From: Pseudomonas flexibilis
Lineage (GTDB): Bacteria; Pseudomonadota; Gammaproteobacteria; Pseudomonadales; Pseudomonadaceae
Direction of reading: 5' to 3'
Length of the DNA stretch: 37,835 nt
NCBI RefSeq assembly: GCF_000802425.1
Contig: NZ_JRUD01000018.1
Span: 1 to 37,835 of the forward strand
Positions 25,959 through 34,500 of the stretch are shown one piece after another. The notes below the pieces were generated by a model. It did not search any database and had not been told where the DNA came from. It saw only the letters and a program-made list of their open reading frames with translations. The translations under genes and the position numbers were made by a program. Within the stretch, counting starts at the first letter, position 1. Each line of letters begins with the position of its first letter.

Positions 25959-27062
25959 ATGGCAAAAAATAACCCACCGCAAGCACCCACCCTTGAACTC
26001 AGCCGCCGTCCCAAGGCGGGCGATGTATCAGCCTTCCCCGGGGGACGGGTCAGTTATTTGGCCCCCCTGCCACTGCCCACCGGCTTGCCAGCTCAGGATT
26101 ACGCCCATGCCGTGGGCGAGGTCAACGACACCTATCTGGATTTCGGCACCGGACTGCCCAACGTATTTTCTTGGCAATTCAGACTGGGGCTGCCCTTAAT
26201 CGTTTGGATAATGTCTGTTGCCTTGTTGCCGATCATCGGCGCTCCCCTTGTAATGCTAGTGGTGGGCGGGAGCAAGATGGGCTATCAGGCCCTGCTCGAG
26301 TTATTCCGCTTGGGGCTGGGGATCGGATCAATCCTGGCCGTAGCTACACTCGCCCTCGGCTTGGGCAATTGGCTTATCAAGGACCGCAATCGACAAGACA
26401 TCTTCCCCACCCGCTTCAACCGCCAGCGCCGCGAGGTCTGCTTCGTTCCCGAAGGCCACACCGAACCGATCTTCGTGCCCTGGGAATCCCTCTCCGCCTG
26501 GGTGATCGAGGCCCAGCGCTCCACCCAGCGCGGCATCCAGCGCCAGTACGGTATGGGGGTCGGCTTTCACCATGCCGAGAACGGCGAAGACTATTTCCTG
26601 GAGCGTCCCTGCTCCAGCGTTCCAACGGCCATCGCCAGCTGGGAAGCCATTCGCGCCTATATGGAGTACCAGGTGCACAGCCTCAAGGAGATTCAGGACC
26701 CATTCGACCTGCAAGGCCCCGATGACCCGCCCCACGAGGGCCTGCACACCTTCCGCAACGCCCGCGCCCGCATGCGCCGCCGCAACCGGGAAGGCGACGT
26801 TGGCGTCTTCTACGTCGCCGGCTGGTACCTCTACCACCTGATGACCCTCTGGACCTTGCCGTTCCGCCTCACCGACTGGGAGGTGGCCCGGGCAAAGCGC
26901 CAACAGCGTCAAGACCTGCCCGCCGCCATGCGCGAATGGTCGCAGCCCCTGCCCCCGGAACAGTGGGCCAAACGCTCACCAGAGCTGGAGCGGGCCATCG
27001 CCGAACGGGAAGCGGAACTTGCCGATGAAACCAAAGATCCGCAGCCCCCAGTGCAGGCGTAA
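25959..27062 (+). CDS. Divergent DUF6708-like membrane protein, array copy 4
   Basis: The 367-aa product shares the family layout but not the sequence of copies 1-3 over most of its length. YLAPLPLPTGLPAQDY aligns with the PLPIPTG region, and NDTYLDFGTG with NDVYLDVGSF. Two longer hydrophobic stretches (about 78-105 and 113-138) precede TRFNRQRREVCF. Its last ~35 residues (LPPEQWAKRSPELERAIAER, then EAELADETKDP) are practically the same as copies 1 and 2, so an old gene has received a shared tail, or the tail is under strong constraint. It may protect against another VasX-like toxin, or act as a partner of copies 1-3. It is the last gene of the first transcription unit. Confidence 0.72.
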   Translation: MAKNNPPQAPTLELSRRPKAGDVSAFPGGRVSYLAPLPLPTGLPAQDYAHAVGEVNDTYLDFGTGLPNVFSWQFRLGLPLIVWIMSVALLPIIGAPLVMLVVGGSKMGYQALLELFRLGLGIGSILAVATLALGLGNWLIKDRNRQDIFPTRFNRQRREVCFVPEGHTEPIFVPWESLSAWVIEAQRSTQRGIQRQYGMGVGFHHAENGEDYFLERPCSSVPTAIASWEAIRAYMEYQVHSLKEIQDPFDLQGPDDPPHEGLHTFRNARARMRRRNREGDVGVFYVAGWYLYHLMTLWTLPFRLTDWEVARAKRQQRQDLPAAMREWSQPLPPEQWAKRSPELERAIAEREAELADETKDPQPPVQA

Positions 27063-27081
27063 TCGGCGAGAAGGACCACAC

Positions 27082-27174
27082 TTGACCACCCAAGCCGGTG
27101 ACACCCAGCAAGGCCTGCTCTGGAGGCAGGAACATCTTGCCCTCTTGCCCATTCGTTCATGGGCCTGCGTTTGA
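27082..27174 (+). pseudogene. Truncated fifth copy of the immunity gene
   Basis: From the TTG at 27082 the frame reads TTQAGDTQQGLLWRQEHLAL and then LPI, clearly the N-terminus of copies 1-3 (TTQAGETRQGPLWKQEHLAP, LPI). The similarity ends at about 27153 and a stop follows at 27172-27174. The ATG has become TTG, and the upstream spacer (GGCGAGAAGGACCACAC) is a degraded form of the conserved one. The 24 matching codons are diverged and the gene is surely inactive. It shows that the array was once longer or that an insertion ended here. Confidence 0.85.
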
Positions 27175-27200
27175 ACAGCAGGTCCAACGTGGCGCCCCTA
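27159..27200 (-). mobile_element. Possible DDE transposase scar (very short)
   Basis: On the minus strand a short frame reads RSTRGATLDLLFKRR, which resembles the AVDSxGATLDFLL segment of IS6-like transposases. Only about 14 codons match and I cannot confirm the family. It directly abuts the point where the fifth immunity copy is cut, which is why it is listed. Confidence 0.25.
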
Positions 27201-27389
27201 GTCGACCGCGGCACACGAATGATCCTGCATGAATCACGTTTATACATACGCAAAACCCTAATATCCGCATGTAGAACAAAATCCTGACCAGCGTCAATTA
27301 ACCGTAATATCGACAACTCGTCGCAGACTTGATCACGCACGACTGCAATCCATACAATCCGCGATCGCGCTTATGCCTCAAAAACGGAC

Positions 27390-27407
27390 TGCGCAATATA
27401 TTGCGCA
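27390..27407. promoter_or_regulatory. Perfect 18-bp palindrome TGCGCA-ATATAT-TGCGCA upstream of FHA operon
   Basis: TGCGCAATATATTGCGCA is its own reverse complement. It has the same half-sites and 6-base spacing as the two dyads before tssA (5414-5431, 5441-5458). It lies 154 bp before the lipoprotein start codon. Its presence ahead of both T6SS transcription units suggests a shared regulator; the encoded sigma54 activator is a candidate. Confidence 0.65.
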
Positions 27408-27561
27408 ACTTAAGGAATGATCCCTCTTATTTTGGTCCTCTCTGCGTTACTGCATACCGCAGCGGACGTAGTAGCAATGAAAAATACAGCCCGCCCCTCT
27501 AATCATCGACCTGGTGCCTCGCCAGGCCTTGATGACCTCTAGTTTCAGGAAGAGACGCTTG

Positions 27562-27696
27562 ATGCAAACCCGTTACCTCTCAGTTGCCTTACTGGCCTTT
27601 ACCTTGGCCTTGGCCAGTTGCTCCGGCAATTACACCTATAACGACAGCGATTATCGCCCGCTGGGTGAGCCGTACCCGGTCAAGCGTGGCCAATGA
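27562..27696 (+). CDS. Small lipoprotein (44 aa), HSI-II orfX position
   Basis: The 44-aa product has a charged start (MQTR), a hydrophobic stretch (YLSVALLAFTLALA) and a lipobox LASC with Cys at residue 20. Only 24 residues would remain after processing (CSGNYTYNDSDYRPLGEPYP and four more). The start at ATG 27562 is preferred over an upstream in-frame codon at 27514, because it gives a proper signal peptide and follows AGGAAGAGA (27547-27555). A small gene of unknown function (orfX) sits at this place in P. aeruginosa HSI-II. It might assist the TssJ-L-M envelope complex, but this is only a guess from context. Confidence 0.75.
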   Translation: MQTRYLSVALLAFTLALASCSGNYTYNDSDYRPLGEPYPVKRGQ

Positions 27697-27714
27697 TTTA
27701 AGGAACGAAGCAGT

Positions 27715-28896
27715 ATGGAATTGGTTTTTGATGTAGTGGGCATCCATCAGTACGAGCCCGGCCTGATCAGCAACAAGTCGTTCACCGAGACCGGGGGGGT
27801 CATCGGCCGGGCCGAGCACTGCGACTGGATCATTCCAGATAGCAAACGCATCATTTCTGGCGAACATGCACGAATCAGCTATCAGGACGGCTCATTTTTC
27901 CTCACCGACATCAGCAGCAACGGTATTCGGGTGAAGGACGGCGGCGCGCTGGAAAAAGGCAAGGCGCAGCGTATCAAGCATGGCGATGTGTTCTGCCTGG
28001 GTGACTACGAAATCCGCGCGCGCCTGGTGAAGGACCCATTGCATTTCGAGGGCGATGTCGGCCGCCCGATGCCGGCGAGCAGCATCATTCCAGATGATGC
28101 CTTTCTCGATCTCGACCCGCTCCGTGCGATGGAGCCCCCTGCGCCGGCCTTTGTAGATCAGGACGACCTTTTGCAACTGAGCCGACCTCAGCAGCCGGCA
28201 ACTCAGCACCCTGACTATGCGCGGATCGACATGGAGAGCCTTCCGCTCCCCAAGCTGGTGACGCCACGGCACCAGGAGACTGTTGCGCCCGCGCCACCCG
28301 AACATCTGCCCGACGGTTTCTGGAAACAATTTGGCGAGGCGCTCGGCATCGATGTCAGCGCTGTCGAAGGCGAGCAGCGCGCGGCATTGGCGCTGAAAGC
28401 CGCCAAGCTCCTGAGACAGAGCATCGGACACCTGCAGCAGAACCTGCATACCCGCAACGAGCTGAAGAATGACTTGCGGCTCCCGCTGACAACCGTCCAA
28501 AGCGCGGGAAACAACCCGATCAAACACAGTGCCAGCAGCCAGGAGGCCATGGCCGCTCTGCTGCGGGACAACAAGCCAGGACACATGCTGGCCGAACAGG
28601 CTGTGAATCGCGCCTTTCGTGACCTGCAGGCCCACCAGGTAGCCCTGCTTGCCGCCAGCCGCACGGCGGTCAGAAGCATGTTCGATCACCTTTCGCCCGA
28701 GAAGCTGGCCGTCCGTTTCGAGCGTGAACACAAGCCCTTGCTGAACACCTCCGGCGGGCGATGGCGAGCCTACCGGCGCTGGCATCAAGCGATGCAGCGC
28801 GATGATGAATGGAGCGAGCGCCTCTTCGCACGTGATTTCGCCAAAGCGTACGAAGAGCAGGTGCGGCTGATTGCCGCCCTGTCCACCGAATCTTGA
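27715..28896 (+). CDS. tagH: FHA-domain T6SS regulator/scaffold (Fha2/TagH)
   Basis: The 393-aa protein has an N-terminal forkhead-associated domain (about 20-95) with the phosphothreonine-binding landmarks GGVIGRAEHC, SGEHARI and SSNGIRV. A Pro/Gln-rich linker (about 125-195) follows, then a helical C-terminal TagH-type domain from about 200. FHA proteins are read by the PpkA/PppA pair; here both genes are nearby (35125, 35863). The start has AAGGA at 27700-27704. The codons for Gly-Gly in GGVIGR form a run of seven G (27793-27799). It begins the core of the second transcription unit. Confidence 0.93.
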   Translation: MELVFDVVGIHQYEPGLISNKSFTETGGVIGRAEHCDWIIPDSKRIISGEHARISYQDGSFFLTDISSNGIRVKDGGALEKGKAQRIKHGDVFCLGDYEIRARLVKDPLHFEGDVGRPMPASSIIPDDAFLDLDPLRAMEPPAPAFVDQDDLLQLSRPQQPATQHPDYARIDMESLPLPKLVTPRHQETVAPAPPEHLPDGFWKQFGEALGIDVSAVEGEQRAALALKAAKLLRQSIGHLQQNLHTRNELKNDLRLPLTTVQSAGNNPIKHSASSQEAMAALLRDNKPGHMLAEQAVNRAFRDLQAHQVALLAASRTAVRSMFDHLSPEKLAVRFEREHKPLLNTSGGRWRAYRRWHQAMQRDDEWSERLFARDFAKAYEEQVRLIAALSTES

Positions 28897-28907
28897 GGAG
28901 GCTGCCC

Positions 28908-29369
28908 ATGCTTCGCCCGTTTACCTGGTGCCTGATTGCCACAGCCCTGCTGCTTGGCGGTTGCACTTCATCCCTGACGAAACTGGATTTGTCGCTTTCC
29001 AGCAGCGATCAGCTCAACCCTGACATCAATGGCCGCCCCTCGCCGATTGTTCTGCGCCTGGTAGAACTGAAGCATCCCGCCACCTTTGAGCAGGCTGATT
29101 TCTTTTCGCTCTATCGCAGCCCCAAGGAGTCACTGAAACCGGACTTCGTCACGCAGGAAGAGCTGGAGCTGCGTCCCGGCGAACGCCGGACTTTGAAGCT
29201 CTTTGTGAACCCTGGCAGCCGCTACGTCGGGGTGCTGGCTGCCTACCGTGATCTTCCGGAAAGCCAGTGGAGGCACGTGATTCCGCTTCAGCAACAGGCC
29301 CGGCACCGAGTCCGCCTGCATCTGGAAGCGCGCGGTATCCGCGACCTCTCGGAGCACCAGGACAAATGA
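28908..29369 (+). CDS. tssJ: TssJ outer-membrane lipoprotein
   Basis: The 153-aa product has a signal peptide with lipobox LLGGC (Cys at 19) and a short transthyretin-like domain. Family marks are RPSPIVLRLVELKHPATFEQADFF and the later LRPGERRTLKLFVNPGSRYVGVLAAYRD. TssJ anchors the TssM periplasmic domain to the outer membrane. The ATG at 28908 has AGGAGG (28896-28901) at ideal spacing; an upstream TTG in frame is therefore discarded. Its stop overlaps the tssK start. Confidence 0.95.
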   Translation: MLRPFTWCLIATALLLGGCTSSLTKLDLSLSSSDQLNPDINGRPSPIVLRLVELKHPATFEQADFFSLYRSPKESLKPDFVTQEELELRPGERRTLKLFVNPGSRYVGVLAAYRDLPESQWRHVIPLQQQARHRVRLHLEARGIRDLSEHQDK

Positions 29370-30703
29370 GCATGGCCTTGCATAACGTGGTCTGGAAGGA
29401 AGGGATGCTGCTGCGCCCGCAGCACTTCCAGCAGAGCGACCGCTATTACAGTCACCAGTTGAGCATGCGCACCCGCCTACTGACCGGTTACGCATGGGGG
29501 TTCGTTTCCCTGGAGATCGACCGCCAGTTCCTCAACATGGGCAAGCTGATCCTTAGCCAGGCCAGCGGCGTAATGCCCGACGGCACGCTGTTCGAGATTG
29601 GCGCGGAGCGTGAACCCCTGGCGCTGGATATTCCGCCCAATACCGGCAACACCCCGGTCTACCTGGCGCTGCCCCTCGTCACGGGTAACCACATCGAAAC
29701 GCGCAGCCTTGAACAGAAAGATGTCCTGGCACGCCATGTGGCAATAGACACGGAAGTGACCGACTCCAATGCAGGCGACAACAGCACCAGCCAAGTGAGC
29801 TGCGCCCTGCCGGATTTCCGACTCCTGCTGGGGGAACAACAGAGCGATCAGGCCTACGTCAAACTCAAGCTGTGCGAAATTCTCGATACGACCCCAGAGG
29901 GGGTGATCAGCCTCGACCCGGAATTCAACCCGAGCTACCTGCATTTCCAGTCTTCCACTTACCTGCTCTCCTGCCTCAAGGAAGTGATCAGCATGCTCGC
30001 GCATCGCGGCGACACGCTGGCCGAGCGTATTCGCGCAAGCGGTAAGGTCGGCGGCGCAGAAGTGGGCGACTTCATGATGCTGCAGTTGATCAACCGGTAT
30101 GAGCCGGTGCTGCGGCACTATCTCGGTGTCGACCATGTGCACCCCGAACAGATTTACCGGGAGCTGCTCGGTCTGCTGGGCGAGTTGGCCACCTTCGCCA
30201 CGGAGAACAAGCGCCCGAGGCTGGAGGGCCGCTATCAACACAGCGACCAGGTGCTGAGCTTTCGTGCCCTGATGGACGCCATTCGCCAGGTTCTGTCGAT
30301 GGTGCTGGAGCAGCACGCCATCGAGCTTCTGCTGCAGCAGCGCCAGTACGGAGTGCAGGTGTCTCCGCTGCACGATCAGCAGCTGCTCGACACGTCCTCG
30401 TTCGTGCTGGCCGCAAGCGCCGAATGCGACTCGGAAACGCTTCGCCAGCGCTTGCCCGCACACCTCAAGGTGGGCCCGGTGGAACAGATTCGGCAGTTGG
30501 TGAACCTCCATCTGCCCGGCATTCGTATCAAACCCCTGCCGGTGGCCCCGCGGCAGATCCCCTTCCATACCGGAAAAACCTATTTCGCCCTGGAGCTCAC
30601 GTCGGAGGACCGGGAACAGATGAAGCGCTCTGGCGGCTTCGCATTCCATGTGTCCGGCGATTTCAGCGGACTGGAAATGAAATTCTGGGCAATCAGGAAC
30701 TGA
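29366..30703 (+). CDS. tssK: TssK baseplate-membrane linker protein
   Basis: The 445-aa protein is the VasE/HsiJ/ImpJ trimeric adaptor joining baseplate wedges to TssL/TssM. The start region VVWKEGMLLRPQHFQQSDRY is a strong family signature. Further marks are the SHQLSMRTRLL to LEIDRQFL stretch, ARHVAIDTEV, the SCLKEVISMLAHRGDTLAERI helix, and the C-terminal YFALELTSEDREQMKRSGGFA. The ATG at 29366 overlaps the tssJ stop (ATGA); a second ATG two codons later could serve instead. Length is normal. Confidence 0.96.
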   Translation: MSMALHNVVWKEGMLLRPQHFQQSDRYYSHQLSMRTRLLTGYAWGFVSLEIDRQFLNMGKLILSQASGVMPDGTLFEIGAEREPLALDIPPNTGNTPVYLALPLVTGNHIETRSLEQKDVLARHVAIDTEVTDSNAGDNSTSQVSCALPDFRLLLGEQQSDQAYVKLKLCEILDTTPEGVISLDPEFNPSYLHFQSSTYLLSCLKEVISMLAHRGDTLAERIRASGKVGGAEVGDFMMLQLINRYEPVLRHYLGVDHVHPEQIYRELLGLLGELATFATENKRPRLEGRYQHSDQVLSFRALMDAIRQVLSMVLEQHAIELLLQQRQYGVQVSPLHDQQLLDTSSFVLAASAECDSETLRQRLPAHLKVGPVEQIRQLVNLHLPGIRIKPLPVAPRQIPFHTGKTYFALELTSEDREQMKRSGGFAFHVSGDFSGLEMKFWAIRN

Positions 30704-30707
30704 CCCA

Positions 30708-31574
30708 ATGACCCGTGAAATGGATTACGCCATGGGCGATAAGACGGTTGTCATCAATCGCCAAGACGATATTCGGGCCCATAGCCCGCTGACCGACTTT
30801 GCCGTGCCACCTCAGTTCGAGCAGGTGGAAGAACGCATGAGTTATGCCGCTCGCATGCGTCCTGCGGACACCTTCAATATCAGCGTGAACCCGCTGGTCG
30901 CATCAGCTTCGCCAGTGCTTTCGGAGCTGGTGCGCCTCAAGCACAACACCGAAAGCGAGGATCTTGCCGCGCTCAAGGAGCGCCTCAGCGCCGAAGTGAA
31001 GCTGTTCGAGCACCGCGCCCTGCAGGAAGGTGTCGAGAACAGCCAGGTCATGGCCACGCGCTACGTGCTATGCACCGCAATCGATGAAGCCGTTGTCACG
31101 ACGCCATGGGGCAACGAGAGCGAGTGGTCGCAGATGAGCCTGCTCTCCAGCTTCCACAACGAGACCTTCGGCGGGGAGAAGTTCTTTCAGTTGCTTGAGC
31201 GCTTATCGCGCAACCCGGTCAAGCACTTGCTGATGCTGGAACTCATGTACCTGTGCCTGGCGCTTGGCTTCGAAGGCAAATACCGGGTTCAGCCACGCGG
31301 CATGATGGAGCTGGAGGCGATTCGCGACGGCCTGTACCGGCAGATTCGCCAGCTCCGTGGCGATATCCCCCGAGACATCTCTCCCCACTGGCAAGGCCTG
31401 AAAGACACTCGTCAACGCCTGGTGCGCATCGTGCCGTGGTGGCTGGTGGGACTTTTCACGCTGGCCTGTCTCGGCGTGACATACAGCGGGTTTGCCTGGG
31501 TGCTCAGCGAGCATCGCGCAAGCGTCCTGCAGCCCTACACGTTGCCTGACAGTCCGAACACCGAGCAGCCGTAA
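30708..31574 (+). CDS. tssL: TssL (DotU-like) inner-membrane protein
   Basis: The 288-aa protein has the cytoplasmic DotU-type helical domain (SELVRLKH, RYVLCTAIDEAVVTTPWG, SSFHNETFGGEKFF, LELMYLCLALGFEGKYRV). A single C-terminal membrane segment lies near residues 244-266 (WWLVGLFTLACLGVTYSG). It has no fused peptidoglycan-binding domain. TssL pairs with TssM in the inner membrane and contacts TssK. In-frame ATG codons at 30720 and 30732 are possible alternative starts; none has a clear ribosome-binding site, so coupling to tssK four bases upstream is likely. Confidence 0.95.
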   Translation: MTREMDYAMGDKTVVINRQDDIRAHSPLTDFAVPPQFEQVEERMSYAARMRPADTFNISVNPLVASASPVLSELVRLKHNTESEDLAALKERLSAEVKLFEHRALQEGVENSQVMATRYVLCTAIDEAVVTTPWGNESEWSQMSLLSSFHNETFGGEKFFQLLERLSRNPVKHLLMLELMYLCLALGFEGKYRVQPRGMMELEAIRDGLYRQIRQLRGDIPRDISPHWQGLKDTRQRLVRIVPWWLVGLFTLACLGVTYSGFAWVLSEHRASVLQPYTLPDSPNTEQP

Positions 31575-31589
31575 TCCAGGGATAGTGTG

Positions 31590-34500
31590 ATGAAAAATGT
31601 TCTAGGAAAGTTCGTTGTCTTCTTGAGCAAAACCTGGGTATGGAGCCTGTGCCTGGTCCTTCTGCTGGCTGCGATCATCTGGTTCGCAGGCCCCATGCTG
31701 GCGGTGAACAACCACCGGTTCTGGGCATCCACCGCCAGTCGCTTGCTCACCCTTTGCATCCTGTTCCTCGTTTGGGGACTGGCCATGGTGTTCGTCAGTT
31801 GGAAGGCACAGGCCAAAAAGGCCGAGGCCGAAGGAGACGAGGCGATACAAGAACGGCTTCGCCGCGCCGATCAGATGAGCGAAGAGCAGGACGAGCTGCG
31901 CAAGCGCTACAAGGAGGCACTGCGCACGCTGCGCAGCTCCAGCCTGTACCAGGGGCGGAGCGAGAAATGGCGCAATGAGTTGCCCTGGTATCTGATCATT
32001 GGCCCGGAAGGCAGTGGCAAGACCAGCCTGCTGGACTTTTCAGGCTTGGAATTTCCACTCAACCAGATGGAATCACTCCGCCTGACCAAGGATGTCTCGG
32101 GCACGCGCCACGCCGACTGGTATTTCGCCGAGCATGCCGTGCTGGTCGATACCGCTGGCCGCTACCTGACGCAGAAGGATGCCGAGATCGACGGCAGCGC
32201 GTGGCATACCTTGCTGAATCTGCTGCGTCAGCGCCGGCCACAGCCGCTCAACGGCGTGCTGGTCAATGTTCCCCTTGATCTTCTCTTGAATGGCGGGGAG
32301 CAGGCCCTGGAAATCCTGGCTCGCCAGACTCGGCAGCGCCTGCATGAGATCTACAAGCGCTTGGGGATCGATGCTCCTGTCTATCTGGTACTCAGCAAGG
32401 CCGATAAGGTCATCGGGTTCGATGAGTTCTTCGATCATATGTCACGCGAAGAAAGCGACCAGGTACTGGGTACGAGCTTCCGCAAGGATCAGAACGGCAC
32501 AGACCTTCAGGTAATCCGTCAGGAGTTCGAAGAGCTGCTCCGGCGCCTGAACAGCCAGGTGATCCTGCGCATGCATCAGGAGCGCGATCCTTTGCGTCGC
32601 GGTCGCATCTTCGACTTTCCTCGGCAGTTGAGCCAGATTGGCGACAAACTTTGCCTGTTTAACGAACTGGCGTTCAGCGGCAATCGCTATCAGCGCGCCA
32701 GCCAGTTGCGCGGCTTCTACCTGACCAGCGCCCCGCAGCTTGAGGAGAAGCTGGACCCCACTACCGTTGAAATCGGTCGTCAGCTCGGCATTGCCAGCAA
32801 GGCCCTTCCCAGCTTTCGCACCGGGCGGGCACGCTTCATTCATCATTTGCTGAGCAAAGTCATATTCCCTGAAGCGGCATTGGCCAGCCTGGACCAGAAG
32901 GAAGTGCGCCGCATCGATTGGGGGCAGCGCGCCCTGTATGCCGGCGCCCTTACCTGCCTGCTGTTGGCCGGCGGCGGGTGGGCGATGAGCTTTTCCGAGA
33001 ACCACGCCCACCTGGAGCAACTTAGAACCATCGCTCAGGCGCTTCACAAGGAACGCAAAGCCGTCGAACCCAGGGACGACGCCATGCAATTGCTGGCCTT
33101 GCTCGATACCAGCTACTCCGCAACGCGGGTTTTTCCTCCACGGGACGAGGCTGCCTGGTCAGAGCGTGGTGGGCTGTATCAAGGCCCGCTGGTCGAACCC
33201 ACCCTGGTGAACACGTACCGACACGACCTGGAAACCCATCTGCTGCCCCGCGTGGCCCGCCAGCTGGAATCCCAGATTCGCGCCAACATGAATGACCGCG
33301 AGCGGCTGCTGGGCAGTCTGCGCGCCTATTTGATGCTGCATTTGCCTGCCCGACGGGACGCTACCTATCTCAGCGAATGGCTGGCCGTGGACTGGTCGCT
33401 GCGCTATGCCGGCAATTCCGCAGTACAAAATGCCTTGAATGGCCATTTTCGACGCCTTCTCGACGGGCCGTTCGCGGCGGTCCCAATCAATGAGCCGCTG
33501 GTAACGAAGGCCCGCCAAGTGCTTCGCAGTGAATCCTTGGCGAATGTGGTTTATCGCATGCTCAGTGATCAGGCGAAAGGCTTGCCGGACTACTCGTTCA
33601 GTCAGAAGCTGGGCCCTCAGGGTATTTACTTCTCCGGCATTGAGTACTCCATTCCCGGCTTCTACACCCAGCGGGGCTACCAGCAGTACTTCATTGCACC
33701 GGGCGCAAGCATGGTGCGAGAGATCCTGAAGGACAACTGGGTGCTCGGCGAGGCGGAGGGTGAAGAGCTCAGCCTGGGCGAACTTCGTCGCCTGCTGATT
33801 GCCGTGGAGCAGCTCTACTTCCGGGACTACACCAACTACTGGGGTGAAGCGCTTGCGCGGATTGCACTGGAGCCCATCGGTAGCGCACTGCCAGGTGCAG
33901 AGCAACTCGCTGCGCTAAGCGCACCGAACTCCCCACTGCTGGTTCTGCTTCAGGAGATTCGGGATAACACCCGCTTTGCCGGGCCTGCGGCAGCTGATGA
34001 AAGCTCCCTGCCGGCGGAAGGGGTACTGGGACAAGCTGGTCAGTTGGCAATCGCCGCTGCTCAACAAGCCCAGGAAGCGCTCGTCAGGAGCATGCCGGAT
34101 ACGACACGGCGCGCTCTGGAGCGACGCTTTGAGCAACTCCATCAGTTGTTGGACGATGACCAGGCACCCACCACGAACCTGGCGGCCACGCTTAAGGCCA
34201 TGGAAGGGATGCAGCAGATTCTCGCCAGCCTGGCTCGCGCCAGCGCCTCCGAACTGGCTGCCTTCGAGATCGCCAAGGCTCGGATGAACAACAGCCAGGA
34301 TGCCATCCAGCAGACCTTTGCCAATGCCGCCCGACTGCCCCAACCTGTGAGTCAATGGCTTAGCGTCATGGCCGAAGATAGCTGGATGCTTGTGCTGCAT
34401 GAGGCCCACAGCTACATCAATCAGCGTTATCAGAGCGAGCTTTTCGAGGCCTATCATCACTCGCTCCACCAGCGTTATCCGTTCCACGCCGCCAGTGAGA

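Larger units (their letters stand above)
27063..27561. other. Non-coding interval upstream of the FHA operon
   Basis: This 499-bp gap holds a truncated fifth immunity copy (27082-27153), a possible transposase scar (27159-27200), an AT-richer stretch (27220-27420) and a perfect TGCGCA palindrome (27390-27407). A small hairpin CCTGG-N7-CCAGG (27510-27526) lies just before the lipoprotein gene, without a T-tract. I see no intrinsic terminator after 27062 and no clear sigma54 -24/-12 promoter. The nearest match, GG at 27512 with GC eleven bases later, has the wrong spacing. Confidence 0.65.
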
